From the NCBI GenBank assembly GCA_000226015.1, contig JH153709.1, positions 40,921 to 80,687 of the forward strand: DNA of 39,767 nt, in the 5' to 3' direction. The translations under genes were made by a program, and so were the position numbers. This document shows positions 25,301 through 33,058 of the stretch, in pieces. The first letter of the stretch is position 1; every line of letters begins with the position of its first letter. The notes beneath the pieces are model-generated. The model did no database searches. It was not told the DNA's origin and saw only the letters and a list, made by a program, of their open reading frames with translations. The DNA comes from Mnemiopsis leidyi (taxonomy: Eukaryota; Ctenophora; Tentaculata; Lobata; Bolinopsidae).

Positions 25301-25821
25301 GACAATGACTCTGAACACACTTTAGACCACTCCTGAGGACGATATTATAAAATCTTGATCAATAATATTAGGGACAGTAGTATCAAGTATGTGTACAATT
25401 AGACTAATGTATGTGTACAACTTCTTGTTTGTACAAAGGATTTCGTTTTTCTAACCTTTCCAGGCAAGTGACTTGACTTCTCCAGAAAAGCCAGAAGACC
25501 TTTAGCAGGATCAAGAAGTTGGGAAAATCCTATCACTAAATCAAATGATTGGTTAGACAGACTGTTAAAAATAACCGGATATGATGTTTAATACCTAAGT
25601 TAAATTATGAAATAGTTTTCATCTTTTATAACTTTTTGTTTTCTTGTGTCAAAATATAAATATGAAAGAGTGTCAGAATATTTGAAGGTCTTACCAAGAT
25701 CATGATCAGATAATCCATCAACAGCACTTTTCAAGTCCAAGATAACTGGAAATGCCTCAACCGCCCCAACATTCAAACATTCATGAAGATTTCCCAGCAG
25801 CAGTTCCAAATGTGATGCCAT
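3177..25821 (-). CDS. PRKDC: DNA-dependent protein kinase catalytic subunit, N-terminal HEAT region (partial gene, about 30 exons)
   Basis: DNA-PKcs is the Ku-recruited PIKK kinase of non-homologous end joining in the nucleus. The order and content of the exons follow the vertebrate protein from near its N terminus. Anchors against remembered human DNA-PKcs are: ANPCKV (human AGPCKV), LLLGTLGGRVNSHL (QMLGSLGGQINKNL), SACELLHAL (AACELLHSM), TLPVLLELGCDSNSVVRQ (TFPVLLRLACDVDQVTRQ) and LREFCGECIGEFFKWSI (LRDFCGRCIREFLKWSI). The start chosen is the ATG at 25821, beginning MASHLELLLGNLHECLN. The last exon seen is 3177-3321. The kinase, FAT and FATC regions are not in the window and should lie to the left. 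The gene hosts a U6 gene and two opposite-strand GPCR genes in its introns. Exon borders were placed by eye from GT-AG sites and reading phase; exons near 17440 and 20190 have uncertain 5' ends. Confidence 0.93.
3720..3733. promoter_or_regulatory. X-box-like site GTTACCATAGCAAC
   Basis: Full match to the RFX X-box pattern, in the intron between PRKDC exons 3177-3321 and 4193-4375. Confidence 0.4.
6040..8207. other. Non-coding stretch upstream of GPCR paralog 1
   Basis: AT-rich, no supported ORF; in the large PRKDC intron. The end (8160-8205) has a pyrimidine-rich tract and CAG that look like a 3' splice site before the receptor ORF. Confidence 0.45.
8208..9365 (+). CDS. Seven-transmembrane receptor, rhodopsin-like but divergent (GPCR paralog 1)
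   Basis: A 385-residue ORF without introns. Seven hydrophobic segments lie at about 48-74, 80-106, 120-150, 164-188, 233-262, 284-308 and 322-348. Class A signs are N67 in helix 1, LACSD (89-93) in helix 2, and NSALTPLI (337-344) where NPxxY is expected. The DRY triad at the end of helix 3 is replaced by ART (146-148). A short N-terminal tail has glycosylation sequons in NTTNET (25-30). The second extracellular loop has YPRPGG (205-210), shared with the paralog at 14488. A cattccag just before the ATG looks like a splice acceptor, suggesting an upstream non-coding exon. The gene lies on the plus strand inside a PRKDC intron. The ligand cannot be inferred; it is an orphan receptor. Confidence 0.9.
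   Translation: MGTNELADLSSKFLTRSVCDSLLLNTTNETAQNLGDFRTCQLLTSDVYRLILPVLGITLGVACVTLNSLVGAFFHSKTDQVMHLIYFCLACSDFVSGIVAIYQGVAVMLTEWMFPAARLQLYSVFYVLGQLPFHVSAFINVLLTVARTTSIFLPLYRIRHEYIKLGVLAYSVVWAGLIVADWIIANNLALYFFDWKAVVGILYVYPRPGGLVIDETFYRIDSESYKNGDFKKVIQVLVMLVTVFFPYGLPSIICLISAIMQVKQIFLNSSTQNREKSTKRNRKMSITIIILTGVFFICNTAYLMAMITDMEIELDESDHYQRQFVLLVASNHLLYLNSALTPLILILRGSTMQEYVKRHFSLRHVSNNSRSSVSNSFNNHPGTKV
9908..10050. repeat. Short degenerate tandem repeat (CTCTAAATGGTGAT)
   Basis: About nine copies of a 15-17 bp unit between paralog 1 and the coiled-coil ORF. Confidence 0.8.
10115..10197. repeat. 42-bp tandem duplication containing CACGTG
   Basis: Two copies of a unit with CTGCACGTGG followed by CACAAAAACCTGAC, at 10121 and 10163, with few differences. 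Confidence 0.8.
11570..12145 (+). CDS. Coiled-coil ORF, likely fragment of a retroelement ORF1-type gene
   Basis: A 191-residue ORF. Residues about 60-125 are heptad-rich (AMQLIERQHNLI, QDQVISLQERLLSAKEGLSK), followed by a basic/Ser stretch (SAVKKSFSDVVKSSG) and then KQIVLEEELGKNIMIFGLCEED. The last block resembles the short conserved motif (EE..RKNIMIFGLPE) found after coiled coils in many invertebrate retroelement-linked ORFs; this comparison is from memory. The ORF stops at 12145 in ENICTKSF, just before the assembly gap, so it may be truncated or frameshifted. It lies in the PRKDC intron between the two GPCR genes. No reverse transcriptase was seen. A host gene is possible but less likely. 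Confidence 0.5.
   Translation: MNQCDVSHLLVNGNHGSDGQNFLLDTVKPCKVNSVQELNYDIVSKTGTKGDLAAKFLQAMQLIERQHNLIINQRVHVSQNQCRMIELQDQVISLQERLLSAKEGLSKAKEVSEQFKSEIVNSFQKGVSSAVKKSFSDVVKSSGIKNSAATISTESIKSVAKQIVLEEELGKNIMIFGLCEEDNENICTKSF
12158..12343. other. Assembly gap (186 N)
   Basis: Run of undetermined bases directly after the coiled-coil ORF. Any ORF crossing it is an artefact of unknown sequence. Confidence 0.99.
12344..14487. other. Non-coding stretch between the assembly gap and GPCR paralog 2
   Basis: No convincing ORF. A TTACCATGGTTACCATG motif occurs near 13724-13740 and a CACGTG-containing stretch near 14172. The last ~100 bp probably hold the 5' UTR or promoter of paralog 2. Confidence 0.45.
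14488..15582 (+). CDS. Seven-transmembrane receptor, rhodopsin-like but divergent (GPCR paralog 2)
   Basis: A 364-residue intronless ORF, same family as the gene at 8208. Shared blocks are MHLIYF-LACSD (54-65), PRPGG (184-188), PYG-P--ICLVS (227-238, helix 5) and LNSMITPLV (311-319, helix 7). The DRY position reads MVR (116-118), so the acidic residue is missing but the arginine remains. Sequons for N-glycosylation occur at N85, N166 and N171. A ccagcag about 10 nt before the ATG may be a 3' splice site for a 5' UTR intron. Coding GC is clearly higher than in the flanks. It lies in the same PRKDC intron and strand as paralog 1, about 5.1 kb downstream, which fits tandem or local duplication. 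Confidence 0.9.
   Translation: MTSHPSLVDVYESLFQSPVFLVALPCVNLLIGSLTIFLNTLTAQFFGSRTKSTMHLIYFVLACSDWVAGAALVIQGICLILFSVNSTLLARACPVFYFLSQVALHSSAMYTVLLTMVRSVSITKCPTYSVNRGLTIFIIIIIPVFWTGIVLSEILLAKYILYPPENQTGRNLTIVNVKDMIVFPRPGGAIVYSMACKTGLMSPESCSGENYNVVLDYITTFITLVLPYGAPIVICLVSTCYQLCHLILKKSPKLKVSRARRRLTKTIIVLTTTFLLFDSIQFITIIITIKLHFNLTLALVVAFASSPLLCLNSMITPLVMCLRGKSLNEHVKMKLSVFSRTPVLLKTNAIDQDPTVIRSNQTFV
16067..21818 (-). CDS. PRKDC: PRKDC exons 14-27
   Basis: Exons: 21674-21818, 20987-21168, 20655-20798, 20328-20503, about 19966-20190, 19427-19576, 18706-18821, 18398-18496, 18102-18275, 17860-17984, 17138 to about 17440, 16718-16974, about 16335-16575 and 16067-16188. This block gives the clearest similarity to vertebrate DNA-PKcs. 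The junction 19427/18821 reads …QHIM-NGIQQSGNMELREF, in line with human [20 protein letters not shown]. The exon at 20987-21168 is preceded by three extra copies of its own acceptor region in a 79-bp tandem array. The 5' limit of the exon near 20190 does not join in phase with the preceding exon by simple GT-AG rules, so that boundary may be wrong. Confidence 0.88.
16228..16300. repeat. AAACATATACATC tandem repeat
   Basis: Five or so copies of a 10-16 bp AT-rich unit in a short PRKDC intron. Confidence 0.85.
19248..19354 (-). ncRNA. U6: U6 spliceosomal snRNA
   Basis: A 107-nt sequence with every U6 hallmark on the minus strand. It starts with a perfect 5' hairpin (GTACTAC-TTCG-GTAGTGC), followed by CATATACTAAAATTGGAACG, the ACAGAG box (complement of 19310-19315), the AGC catalytic triad region and the 3' stem sequence. 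It ends in a T6 run (complement of 19248-19253) that serves as Pol III terminator. U6 is the catalytic RNA of the major spliceosome. The copy looks intact and has a TATA element upstream, so it is likely functional and not a retro-pseudogene. It lies in a PRKDC intron in the same orientation. Confidence 0.97.
19378..19383 (-). promoter_or_regulatory. TATA element of the U6 Pol III promoter
   Basis: TATAAG on the minus strand, 24-29 nt upstream of the U6 start at 19354. This is the usual place for the TATA box of type 3 Pol III promoters. A PSE would be expected near 19400-19420, immediately next to the PRKDC exon ending at 19427, but I cannot identify it without a species consensus. Confidence 0.7.
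19597..19766. repeat. TTATTGAACTTATTGAC minisatellite
   Basis: About ten copies of a 17-bp unit built from two TTATTGA half units, in the PRKDC intron just upstream (transcript sense) of exon 19427-19576. Confidence 0.95.
21150..21565. repeat. 79-bp tandem array copying a PRKDC splice acceptor
   Basis: Copies of a 79-bp unit with landmarks (acctccccctgcaag) at 21161, 21240, 21319 and 21398, plus a decayed partial copy to about 21560. The first copy contains the real acceptor and first codons of exon 20987-21168. The others repeat the acceptor and about 18 nt of exon-like sequence upstream in the minus-strand sense. Confidence 0.93.
21838..21922. repeat. TGTTTGTGTGTCTG simple repeat
   Basis: Low-complexity GT/T-rich tract in a PRKDC intron; on the minus strand it forms an A/C-rich stretch. 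Confidence 0.9.
21962..25821 (-). CDS. PRKDC: PRKDC exons 1-13
   Basis: Exons in transcript order, on the minus strand: 25695-25821, 25456-25535, 25240-25332, 24919-24993, 24606-24711, 24336-24451, 24054-24212, 23722-23913, about 23352-23549, 22885-23039, 22631-22797, 22273-22418 and 21962-22132. Phases join in frame at the junctions checked, for example 22273 (…N, AG) to 22132 (T, FLVIFDKLEL). The sixth exon ends in a GC donor (AGAG/gcaagt), after which the reading continues KTE-MVTKRQ, matching human KTQMTSAVRE. The exon at 21962-22132 carries the acidic segment (EAEQDTEEDSDQ) where human has its variable GEQENGDE linker. Upstream of the ATG lies a long polypyrimidine tract (sense strand). 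Confidence 0.88.
22563..22612. repeat. ACAAGCACTACAAGCGCT tandem repeat
   Basis: Five or so 9-10 bp units in the PRKDC intron directly after the donor at 22631 (minus sense). Confidence 0.85.
23677..23690. promoter_or_regulatory. X-box-like site GTAACCATAGCAAC
   Basis: Full match to the RFX X-box pattern in a PRKDC intron. A related palindrome (ATAACCATGGTAAC) lies about 60 bp to the left. Confidence 0.4.
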
Positions 25822-25887
25822 TTCTTGAAGTATATCCTTACATAAGGAACTTTAGTATATAAAATATAATGTATGTCAAAAAACAGC

Positions 25888-26077
25888 AATAGGGAGGAGG
25901 GAGGGGGAGGAGGGAGGAGGAAGCAGGGAGGAGGGAGGAGGGAAGAGGGAGGAGGGAGGAGGGAAGAGGGAAGAGGGAAGAGGGAAGAGGGAAGAAGGAA
26001 GAAGGAAGAGGGAAGAGGGAAGAGGGAAGAGGGAAGAGGGAAGAGGGAAGAGGGAAGAGGGAGGAGGGAGGAGGGAT
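25888..26077. repeat. Polypurine (GGGAGGA/GGGAAGA)n tract upstream of PRKDC
   Basis: About 190 nt of almost uninterrupted purine on the plus strand with a 7-bp period, 67-256 bp upstream of the PRKDC ATG. Such mirror-like homopurine tracts can form triplex DNA. It may lie in the promoter or 5' UTR. The Glu/Arg-rich and Pro/Ser-rich frames it generates are not genes. Confidence 0.95.
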
Positions 26078-26099
26078 TAGAGACCACAAACAAAGCCAC

Positions 26100-27000
26100 C
26101 CCCCCCCCTCAAGAGACTTATTCAAACTTTACATACGTGAAGTTATTATTAATCACAACAATCTAGGCAATTATCTGGAGCCAGTAAACTTGATGATATC
26201 ACACTTGCTCTTATCTGGGCAGATGATCTTGTTGTGTAAGCATTCAGTCGGGGGCTGGAGGCTGCTTCCTTTTACAAAGTTTTAATACCATCTAGGGGAA
26301 AATCTCCTAGAATATGCAGAAAACAAAAAAGGTTTGGGAGTCACTGCTCCACTGGCGAAACTTAACTTTGTGCCGCACCCCGCAAAATTAATGACAGTGG
26401 CGTATAATAAGGCCTTGCAGATCCCACAATGCCAACCTGCAGCGCCCATGTGGCCCTCTAGTGAAAATGCGCTCTAATTTACCAAATATCACCTTATGAG
26501 CAGTGGCTGGGAGCAATTCCTGAAATTATGGCCCAAAAGTCTAGATAAATAGTGAAGTTGTTTAACCAAACACACAATTTTACAAGTCGCGCAGTCAATC
26601 TTGCATAATTGTCCCATATTTATAGAACGATTCGGCACCCTTGGGTGTAGCCGGGCATCATTACGCAGATGCTACTGAGGGCTATTCAGTAATTCGTTTC
26701 AGTACTCGGTAATCAAATATAGAGTATAAACTCAAAAAAGCTGATTGCATTAGGCCGGATTGTAAGGAATGTACCATTTTTCCGGAGAGCAAAGCGAATC
26801 GACTTCCGATAGGGTCCCAAAAATTAAACAGCGAGCAGGGTACTGCAGAACCAACATTACGCCACTGCTTACTGATCTTGTTCTTTTTCTCTCACGCGCG
26901 CTGGAGGCTGCTGCTTCGCGGCAGCAGGGCTAGGCAACGTGTAGCAAGTTCTTTTCTATAAAATTCTCCACAACTTAATTCATTTTGTAGCACCAGATTA
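26100..27000. other. Intergenic stretch between PRKDC and the transposon
   Basis: No supported ORF. Contains a short GC hairpin (CTGCTGC-TTCGCG-GCAGCAG, about 26911-26930). The style of the region suggests old repeats, but no ends were identified. Confidence 0.4.
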
Positions 27001-28226
27001 CAGCCACGTAGCCAGCCTGGGGCTAGGGGGGGGCTAAGCCCCCCCTGAGATGAGCCAAGCCCCCCCTGAAACTTTCACCGGGGAAGGAAAAATTACTGAG
27101 AAAAATCCCAAAACTATGAAATTTATGCGGTTAAAATTCGATCCTTTACCAAAACTTTCGTAGGAAGAATTCAAACGTGCTAGAGTGCTTAGTAAACACT
27201 CAAAAATAGTGATACTTGACAGTTCTAGGAGCCCGGAGCGTCTTGTGGTCTGCCTGCTCCAGGTATGACGAGATTCTGGCCCCCACGTTCACACAAGAAG
27301 GAGGTGGTAATATAATCGAATGACTACAAACTTTGCCGGTATTTGATGGAAGGCGGCTTTGAAATCTACCAATCTATACACTAAAAGTCTCACACTGAGT
27401 GAACTTTGCTCCGTTTCCCTTCTTTAGTCCGAGTCAATTTGGCTGGAAGCCGTTTTACTTGACGATTTTGCTTGTGCCGAAATTTTGTCTGAGCTCTGAG
27501 AGTGCCGATTACATGCCTAGACAACTACTACTTTCTTTTGGTCCGGCAAGGAGAAACAACTCAGCAAATGTCTCTCTGCCAGCCCAGCCCGACAATCAGA
27601 ATGTGACCCAACAACAACAACCAGATTTAGCAGCAGGTGCAAACATCCCCTTGCCAGCCCAGGTATAATTTTCATTGAATTTAAGTTTATCGACTTTCTA
27701 CTAAGCTGCGCTAATTGCTACATCAGTTGAGCCCTACTCACTACTACTAGCCCCTAAGAATTGTGGCGTGGCTAGCGTCTCCGTATATTGTGTATTTTTG
27801 TGTATTCGTTATCAAGTCGACCCTCACTGTTTTGCCCCGGATTTTGGTTACTAGTTGTGTCCTTAAAGGAAGTCTGATGTCCTACATTTTGAGAAGGAGA
27901 TCACACGTAAAATAACTTTTGAACAATTTTTAATCAAGTGGAAAAGAAAACCCCGTCGATTAAAAGTTTAATATTAGAAATTTTGAACTTATTTTATATG
28001 TAGAATTTGGAGTTCCCTGGTATTTTTCTGTAAAACATTCCATTATCACACTGCCACTAAAGCGTCTAACTGCCTTAAACAAATTATCAGGTGGCATCTT
28101 AAACTTAACTAAGATTAATAAATTGTCGAAAAATTGCGATTACAATTAATTAATTAAATTGAGAATCGGTAAGATTTGGAGTTGGGGCTTAGCCCCCCCA
28201 GGTCAAAAATCCTGGCTACGTGGCTG
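27001..28226. mobile_element. hAT-like DNA transposon remnant, internally deleted
   Basis: 15-bp perfect terminal inverted repeats: CAGCCACGTAGCCAG at 27001-27015 and its complement at 28212-28226. Both ends carry a subterminal GGGGGGGCTAAGCCCC-type block (about 27021-27065 and 28184-28200). CAG-starting TIRs followed by a G-run/C-run block resemble non-autonomous hAT elements. The inside (27510-27668) encodes a possible transposase start, MPRQLLLSFGPARRNN, as found at the N terminus of ZMYM/TTF-type hAT proteins, followed by a Q-rich stretch and a GT donor at 27663. The ~1.2 kb size is too short for a whole transposase gene. No matching 8-bp target duplication is visible (ccagatta against atggtcct), so ends may be slightly eroded or the insertion old. 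Confidence 0.75.
27510..27668 (+). pseudogene. N-terminal fragment of a hAT/ZMYM-type transposase
   Basis: The reading starts at MPRQLLLSFGPARRNNSANV and runs through a polar, Gln-rich segment (NVTQQQQPDL) to LPAQ, followed by gtataa, a plausible 5' splice site. No downstream exon with zinc-finger or RNase-H-like transposase sequence is present before the right TIR. The upstream part of the open frame (27399-27509) is probably non-coding. Confidence 0.45.
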
Positions 28227-31200
28227 ATGGTCCTGTGCCGCATAAGTCCTTATCTGTCACCCCCTTCATACCTCCGGCTCCAGCCAAGGTGCCAAGACGT
28301 GTTCAGAATATTCCATATTTTGCAAATAAACGTATGAGTCAACGTTAAAGTTAATCTATCAGTATCAATCTAAAATTATCTTCTAAGTCAAAGATAAAAT
28401 TCTAACATCGGATTCTGAAAGTCTGAAACTTTGGTTATAGTCTCAATTCTCGAGTCTGGTTGGTGGCTCCTACGCTCCTACATTGTGGGTGTTAATGTTT
28501 CATGCCGTACATTACATATCATGTATCATGATGAGTCCCTATAATAGTGTTAAAGTTTCCAGAGCGCTGCAAGACAATGTATGATGTAATGCTCCAAATC
28601 CAATACAGGGCATGGGAAAGGATATCACTACATTATTAGATTATCGGTACCAAACCTCTGGGCAACGTAACTCCTTTAAGTTTAGAGGTCTTGACGTGCA
28701 GACCGCTCTACACGATCCAACTGCTGGACAGTGCACGGAACGCCTGTGTGACGTCATCGGTACGGATGCGGCATGTGACATGACCTGCGATCACGTGACA
28801 TACATTTTGCAGCTTTGTGAGTGTCACGTGCGCGCCGCGCGCCAGTCACATGGTCGGCTCTTGCGCTGTTGTGATGACGTGTGGGTGGAGGGGTATTTTG
28901 GTATTTTCCTCTGCAGTTACACCCTGTCTTATGATACATCTTCTTTGTAACGCGACTTTGCTGATGTCTGCCAATTAATTATATCGCTATGTTCTAGTGT
29001 TCTACCTAGTTTTAACGGATGTGCACACGCTCGTAGTCGTTGTATTTAACTTGTTGGCTGGGTGTTCTAAGTAATTAACTGTCCAACTGTTGTGGTGGAA
29101 CTTCTAATTTCTTAACTAAAACTGAGGGTTTCCCAAGATAGCACACTGCACAGGCTGACTATGTGACTAGGGAACCCTACCCACTCACTTACCAGCTTTC
29201 TTGATGTTCGTGAAGTTTTGCGGTGCTGGCGCTACCACATGAATTCTTTATGACATTCCAATGGTACTCTTACTCTTGCATTCACGCACCTCACCTGCCT
29301 TGGCTTCAGTAAATTTGTGCGTGTTTTTATGATCTTAATTATTCATTGAATTCTCGTATTCCGTATTTCTTTGCAGCCTGCGATAGCACGCCATGTCTAT
29401 TTGGAAAGCTGATTTACGTTTAGTTTTACCATGCTATTTGACGGTGCATAATTGAGTTACAATGTGCGTCGTGTCCAAGTCTTAGTTGCAATTGAAAATA
29501 GCCGCTTTTCTTTAATGGTACTATTTAACTTTTCGGAATAACACGGTATGCTTTGATACTGTTTCATGCTGTTCATATTTATGCTTTTTTATGCTTTAAT
29601 GCATTTATAAATTTGAACAATTTGTTGTTTTAACTCGAATATTTCCTTAAGCTTACTAATGAGTCATTAGTAAGCTCAAGGAAATACTTGAGTTTACTTG
29701 AGGAAAATCAAATGACTAAGCAACCCCGAGTTGTATTCACGTTTGATAACCTACAAGATGAAAATTTAAGGTTTCTCTCTGACACATTAAAGCATAAAGC
29801 GGCTACATACTCCTTCTCCGTTGTGCTGGAACAATTAATTAAGTAGAGTGGAAGGTTTCAAGTTCAGGTCCTTGCAGCAACAAGAATGACTCCGGTTTAA
29901 ATTCTCACAACCGAGCCTATGAGTATGTGCGTGTCAGTGTGTGGTGGGTTGCTGTCAAGTTTGGCTATGACTTAACCAGTTAACCGTTGTGGAACGGTTG
30001 TTTACATTTAGGTAGAATTTACTCTACAGTTGAGCGCGAGGATGTCTTCACCACATCCCTAATTGTAACATTTAGTTCAACTCAGCACTGAACCGTTGGA
30101 AAAGGAAGATATGAAGCCGACACGCGTAGTGCACCTGTCTGCTGTAAAATTTAGATTCAAAATATTACAACATATCACTGTTCAAAGTGTTATTTGCAAG
30201 ATTGCTACAATTTCAGCGTTGACCGATTTTCTGCATTTATTCATGCTTCTATAGTATATAGTCCTGGTAGTGGCATATAAAGCAAGTATCATTAGAGTTT
30301 CTAATTTCCAGCTTCTACAGGTTCCAGTCCTTTCCCTATCTTAATTAGATAATTACTGTCTGCACCTCTGTTGATATTGATAAGACTGAAATCAAAACGT
30401 CACCATTTTTCTCAAATGGATGGAATCTGACACAGCTGCCTCTAACTCTGAGTGCCGTTTCAAATTTCTGCCTTCTATTTTTCAAGAAGTTTTATAAAAT
30501 CCAACTGATTTTGAAAATCTATTCAAACCTATATTACCTTCATAATCTTTATTATGATCTTTACAATTATTTATGCTTTACTACACATGCTACATGTACA
30601 ACTAATAGAGGTGCGATGGAAATACAGGTGTGTTAGTGTGACACATTCTTTTAAAAGAATTGGAACCAAGTTGAATTATATCGTCTTCTTTTAAAGGTGA
30701 TCGTGCTTGTAGTTGTGGTTGTACTATCACTTTTTAAACTCTGAGGTTGGAAATGGACACACAAAGACACAACTCAATCGAAACAAATTGTTGTATTTCT
30801 TTCTTTTATCGGAAACATTTTAGATTTAGAACTGTATTGTGTATACTTATAGCCATTACATTTCTTCCCAGCAATTGACAAACTGCAACTTTCTGCAATT
30901 TTCATCCGGCACCAGGACCCCTCAAGTCTAAGGACAACAATAAGATTAAATAAGGTTAAAATCAAATCAACAATTAGGTTAAATCATCGTTCTTTGCTCA
31001 AATCACGGATATAAACCGCGCTGTTAAATATGAGAACTAAGTTGTTTTAGAATTTTTAGCTTCTCCTAATTCTAATAAAGTAGGCTAGCTTCCTTTCAAG
31101 GTTATATGGTATGTTTAAATTACATTGGATCACCAAATACTCGAGTAATCGTGTGACTGTGACGTTACCCACCTCCTTGTACTGTATATTGTGATCAGCA

Positions 31201-33058
31201 TGAGTACAGTTATGTGTATCACTCGCTTCACTCAGAAATTATCTGGAATTAATGAAATGATATGAAAAATGGTCCGTTATATGACAATTACATTTAATGT
31301 AATATAGTCATCGTTGTAACCAAGTCGGCCTGGAAAATGATCTTATATGACTGAAACTTGAAAGTTTCACAAATGAATTCTCTCCGTTACAGGGTTCACA
31401 TTTTCCAGCTCTTTGTGACATTCTAATCTAATTTGGACATTTAATGTAGTACTAGTAATTCAATATGTTCAATCAATTTCCATTTTCCTAGTAACTGCAA
31501 GTTCTTTTCCGGATTTTATGATGTACAATTTATTAGATAGTCTCCTCTATCAAAAAATAGAGTATTCCGGATTTCTCCCCCACGCCACGTACACAATTTT
31601 TGCGTGTTGCTCTTCAAATTAGATCTGCGTGTAAACTGTGTAGGGATTACTCTGACTTCTATAAGGAGCCTAAATTCATTTGAAATATTATCTAATTATA
31701 GCATCATGTCAGAGCTAACGTGATTGTTACACTTAAAAACGATCCGACAGTTATGGCTGCAACAATTTTAATTAACATACCTTTAAATCTTATATTCTTA
31801 TATTTCATCACAGAAAATTTAATTTAATTTGATCTTAATGCTTATAAGGCGTTGCAGAAGGGTCCCTGCAGAACAAACACTATTCTTAGCATAAGCTGTA
31901 AATCTGGAAACCTTGGGTTTGCTCTACAGCTCTGGCAGTATTGCGTTTTATTTTCAATCACTCTCTGATCCTAACGATACCGTCCTCGTTGTGGTTATTT
32001 CTACAGTATCTCATTATGTTAGTATGTTGTTTGCTTCCCATCCTAGTTCGCATGTTATTCCCCTGCAGTTTTATTTTCTGGATCTGTTTAGATTTAGCAT
32101 AATCAATATATCTAAAATAAGATTTGTATCCCTTAAAGTAAACTCTTTCCGGTCAATTTCTCGACCGCCCATATTAGCTTAAAGTTGATTTTCTTGTAAT
32201 CTTTTGGACTCCCAGCGTAGTCCTCAAGATATGAGATATCTCCATTTTCTCTAACATATGCCAGCCGGAATTCTTCCGAAAAACTTAGTTCTAAGTCATG
32301 GTTGTTTATGTGACTTCACTGAATCACTGCTATTATGAGTACTTTCTAGACACGCATTATTCTACATCTTATACTTTGAGTTTGTGCTGATGCCGTTCAC
32401 AGTAACACATGTCAGCAAGGTCGCTAACTGTACAACATTTAGACTTAGAGACGTACTTTTGAAGTCGAGCAGGTTTCAGTACGGCTGATATCACCTCACC
32501 ACCAGTAGGCTTTGAAGGGCTAAAACTAAAAGTGCAAAGTTTATAGCTTTTAGTTATACTTACACATTAATTTGTTCGTGCGAATTTCACAGTATTCTAC
32601 AGTTAATCAACATTCGCCTGTCGTCACATTGCTAAACAACTGAAGTCGGTGTCACTGCAAGCTTGTATAAGTATAACTATAACTATAGGTTTATAGTAAC
32701 CTGTTGTATTACCTAAGACGTTGAAAACATACTCAGTTTTACTGAAACTTTACTTTAGTCTAACTTTAACGAAGAATTAGTAACCTACTTGTGACAATGT
32801 GACACCTGATGGCCCCGGTTTCTTAATTCTCAAGTAACTTTTATTGCTTGATGGTTGATATTTGGGTAATCTTGCACCTTGAATATTATACCGTTTTTGT
32901 TTAGCTCCGTCTTTTTGTTCCAGCGATTCTTTTAAATGCTCAATGCTTTATGTTGCATTAACAAATTTTCTATTATTGTGTTAGTGACTGCTTTCAGTCG
33001 AGTGTACTTTTGTCTTGACCTACACTCTGGTAACATACCGAACTGAGCAGGACCCTGC
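28227..33058. other. Intergenic region upstream of the peroxidasin-like gene
   Basis: Nearly 5 kb with no convincing gene. An open frame at 28612-28950 is Cys-rich but shows no family signature. A 30-bp-arm palindrome lies at 29633-29693. The LRR exons expected for a canonical peroxidasin were looked for here and not seen. The promoter is presumably in the last few hundred bases. Confidence 0.5.
29633..29693. repeat. Near-perfect palindrome, 30-bp arms, 1-bp spacer
   Basis: The left arm 29633-29662 and right arm 29664-29693 are complementary except for three transition differences. The core is CTTACTAATGA-G-TCATTAGTAAG. Confidence 0.93.

Noticed and set aside
25838..26166. Open frames encoding Pro/Ser/Leu-rich (minus) and Glu/Arg/Gly-rich (plus) proteins
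   Set aside because: Entirely produced by the heptameric polypurine repeat; no non-repetitive coding part.
28612..28950. 112-codon Cys-rich ORF
   Set aside because: No signal peptide, no regular Cys spacing, no recognisable family and no splice context; could be chance in a GC-richer patch.
31913..32182. 89-codon hydrophobic ORF
   Set aside because: AT-rich random-like composition, no start context or homologous features.
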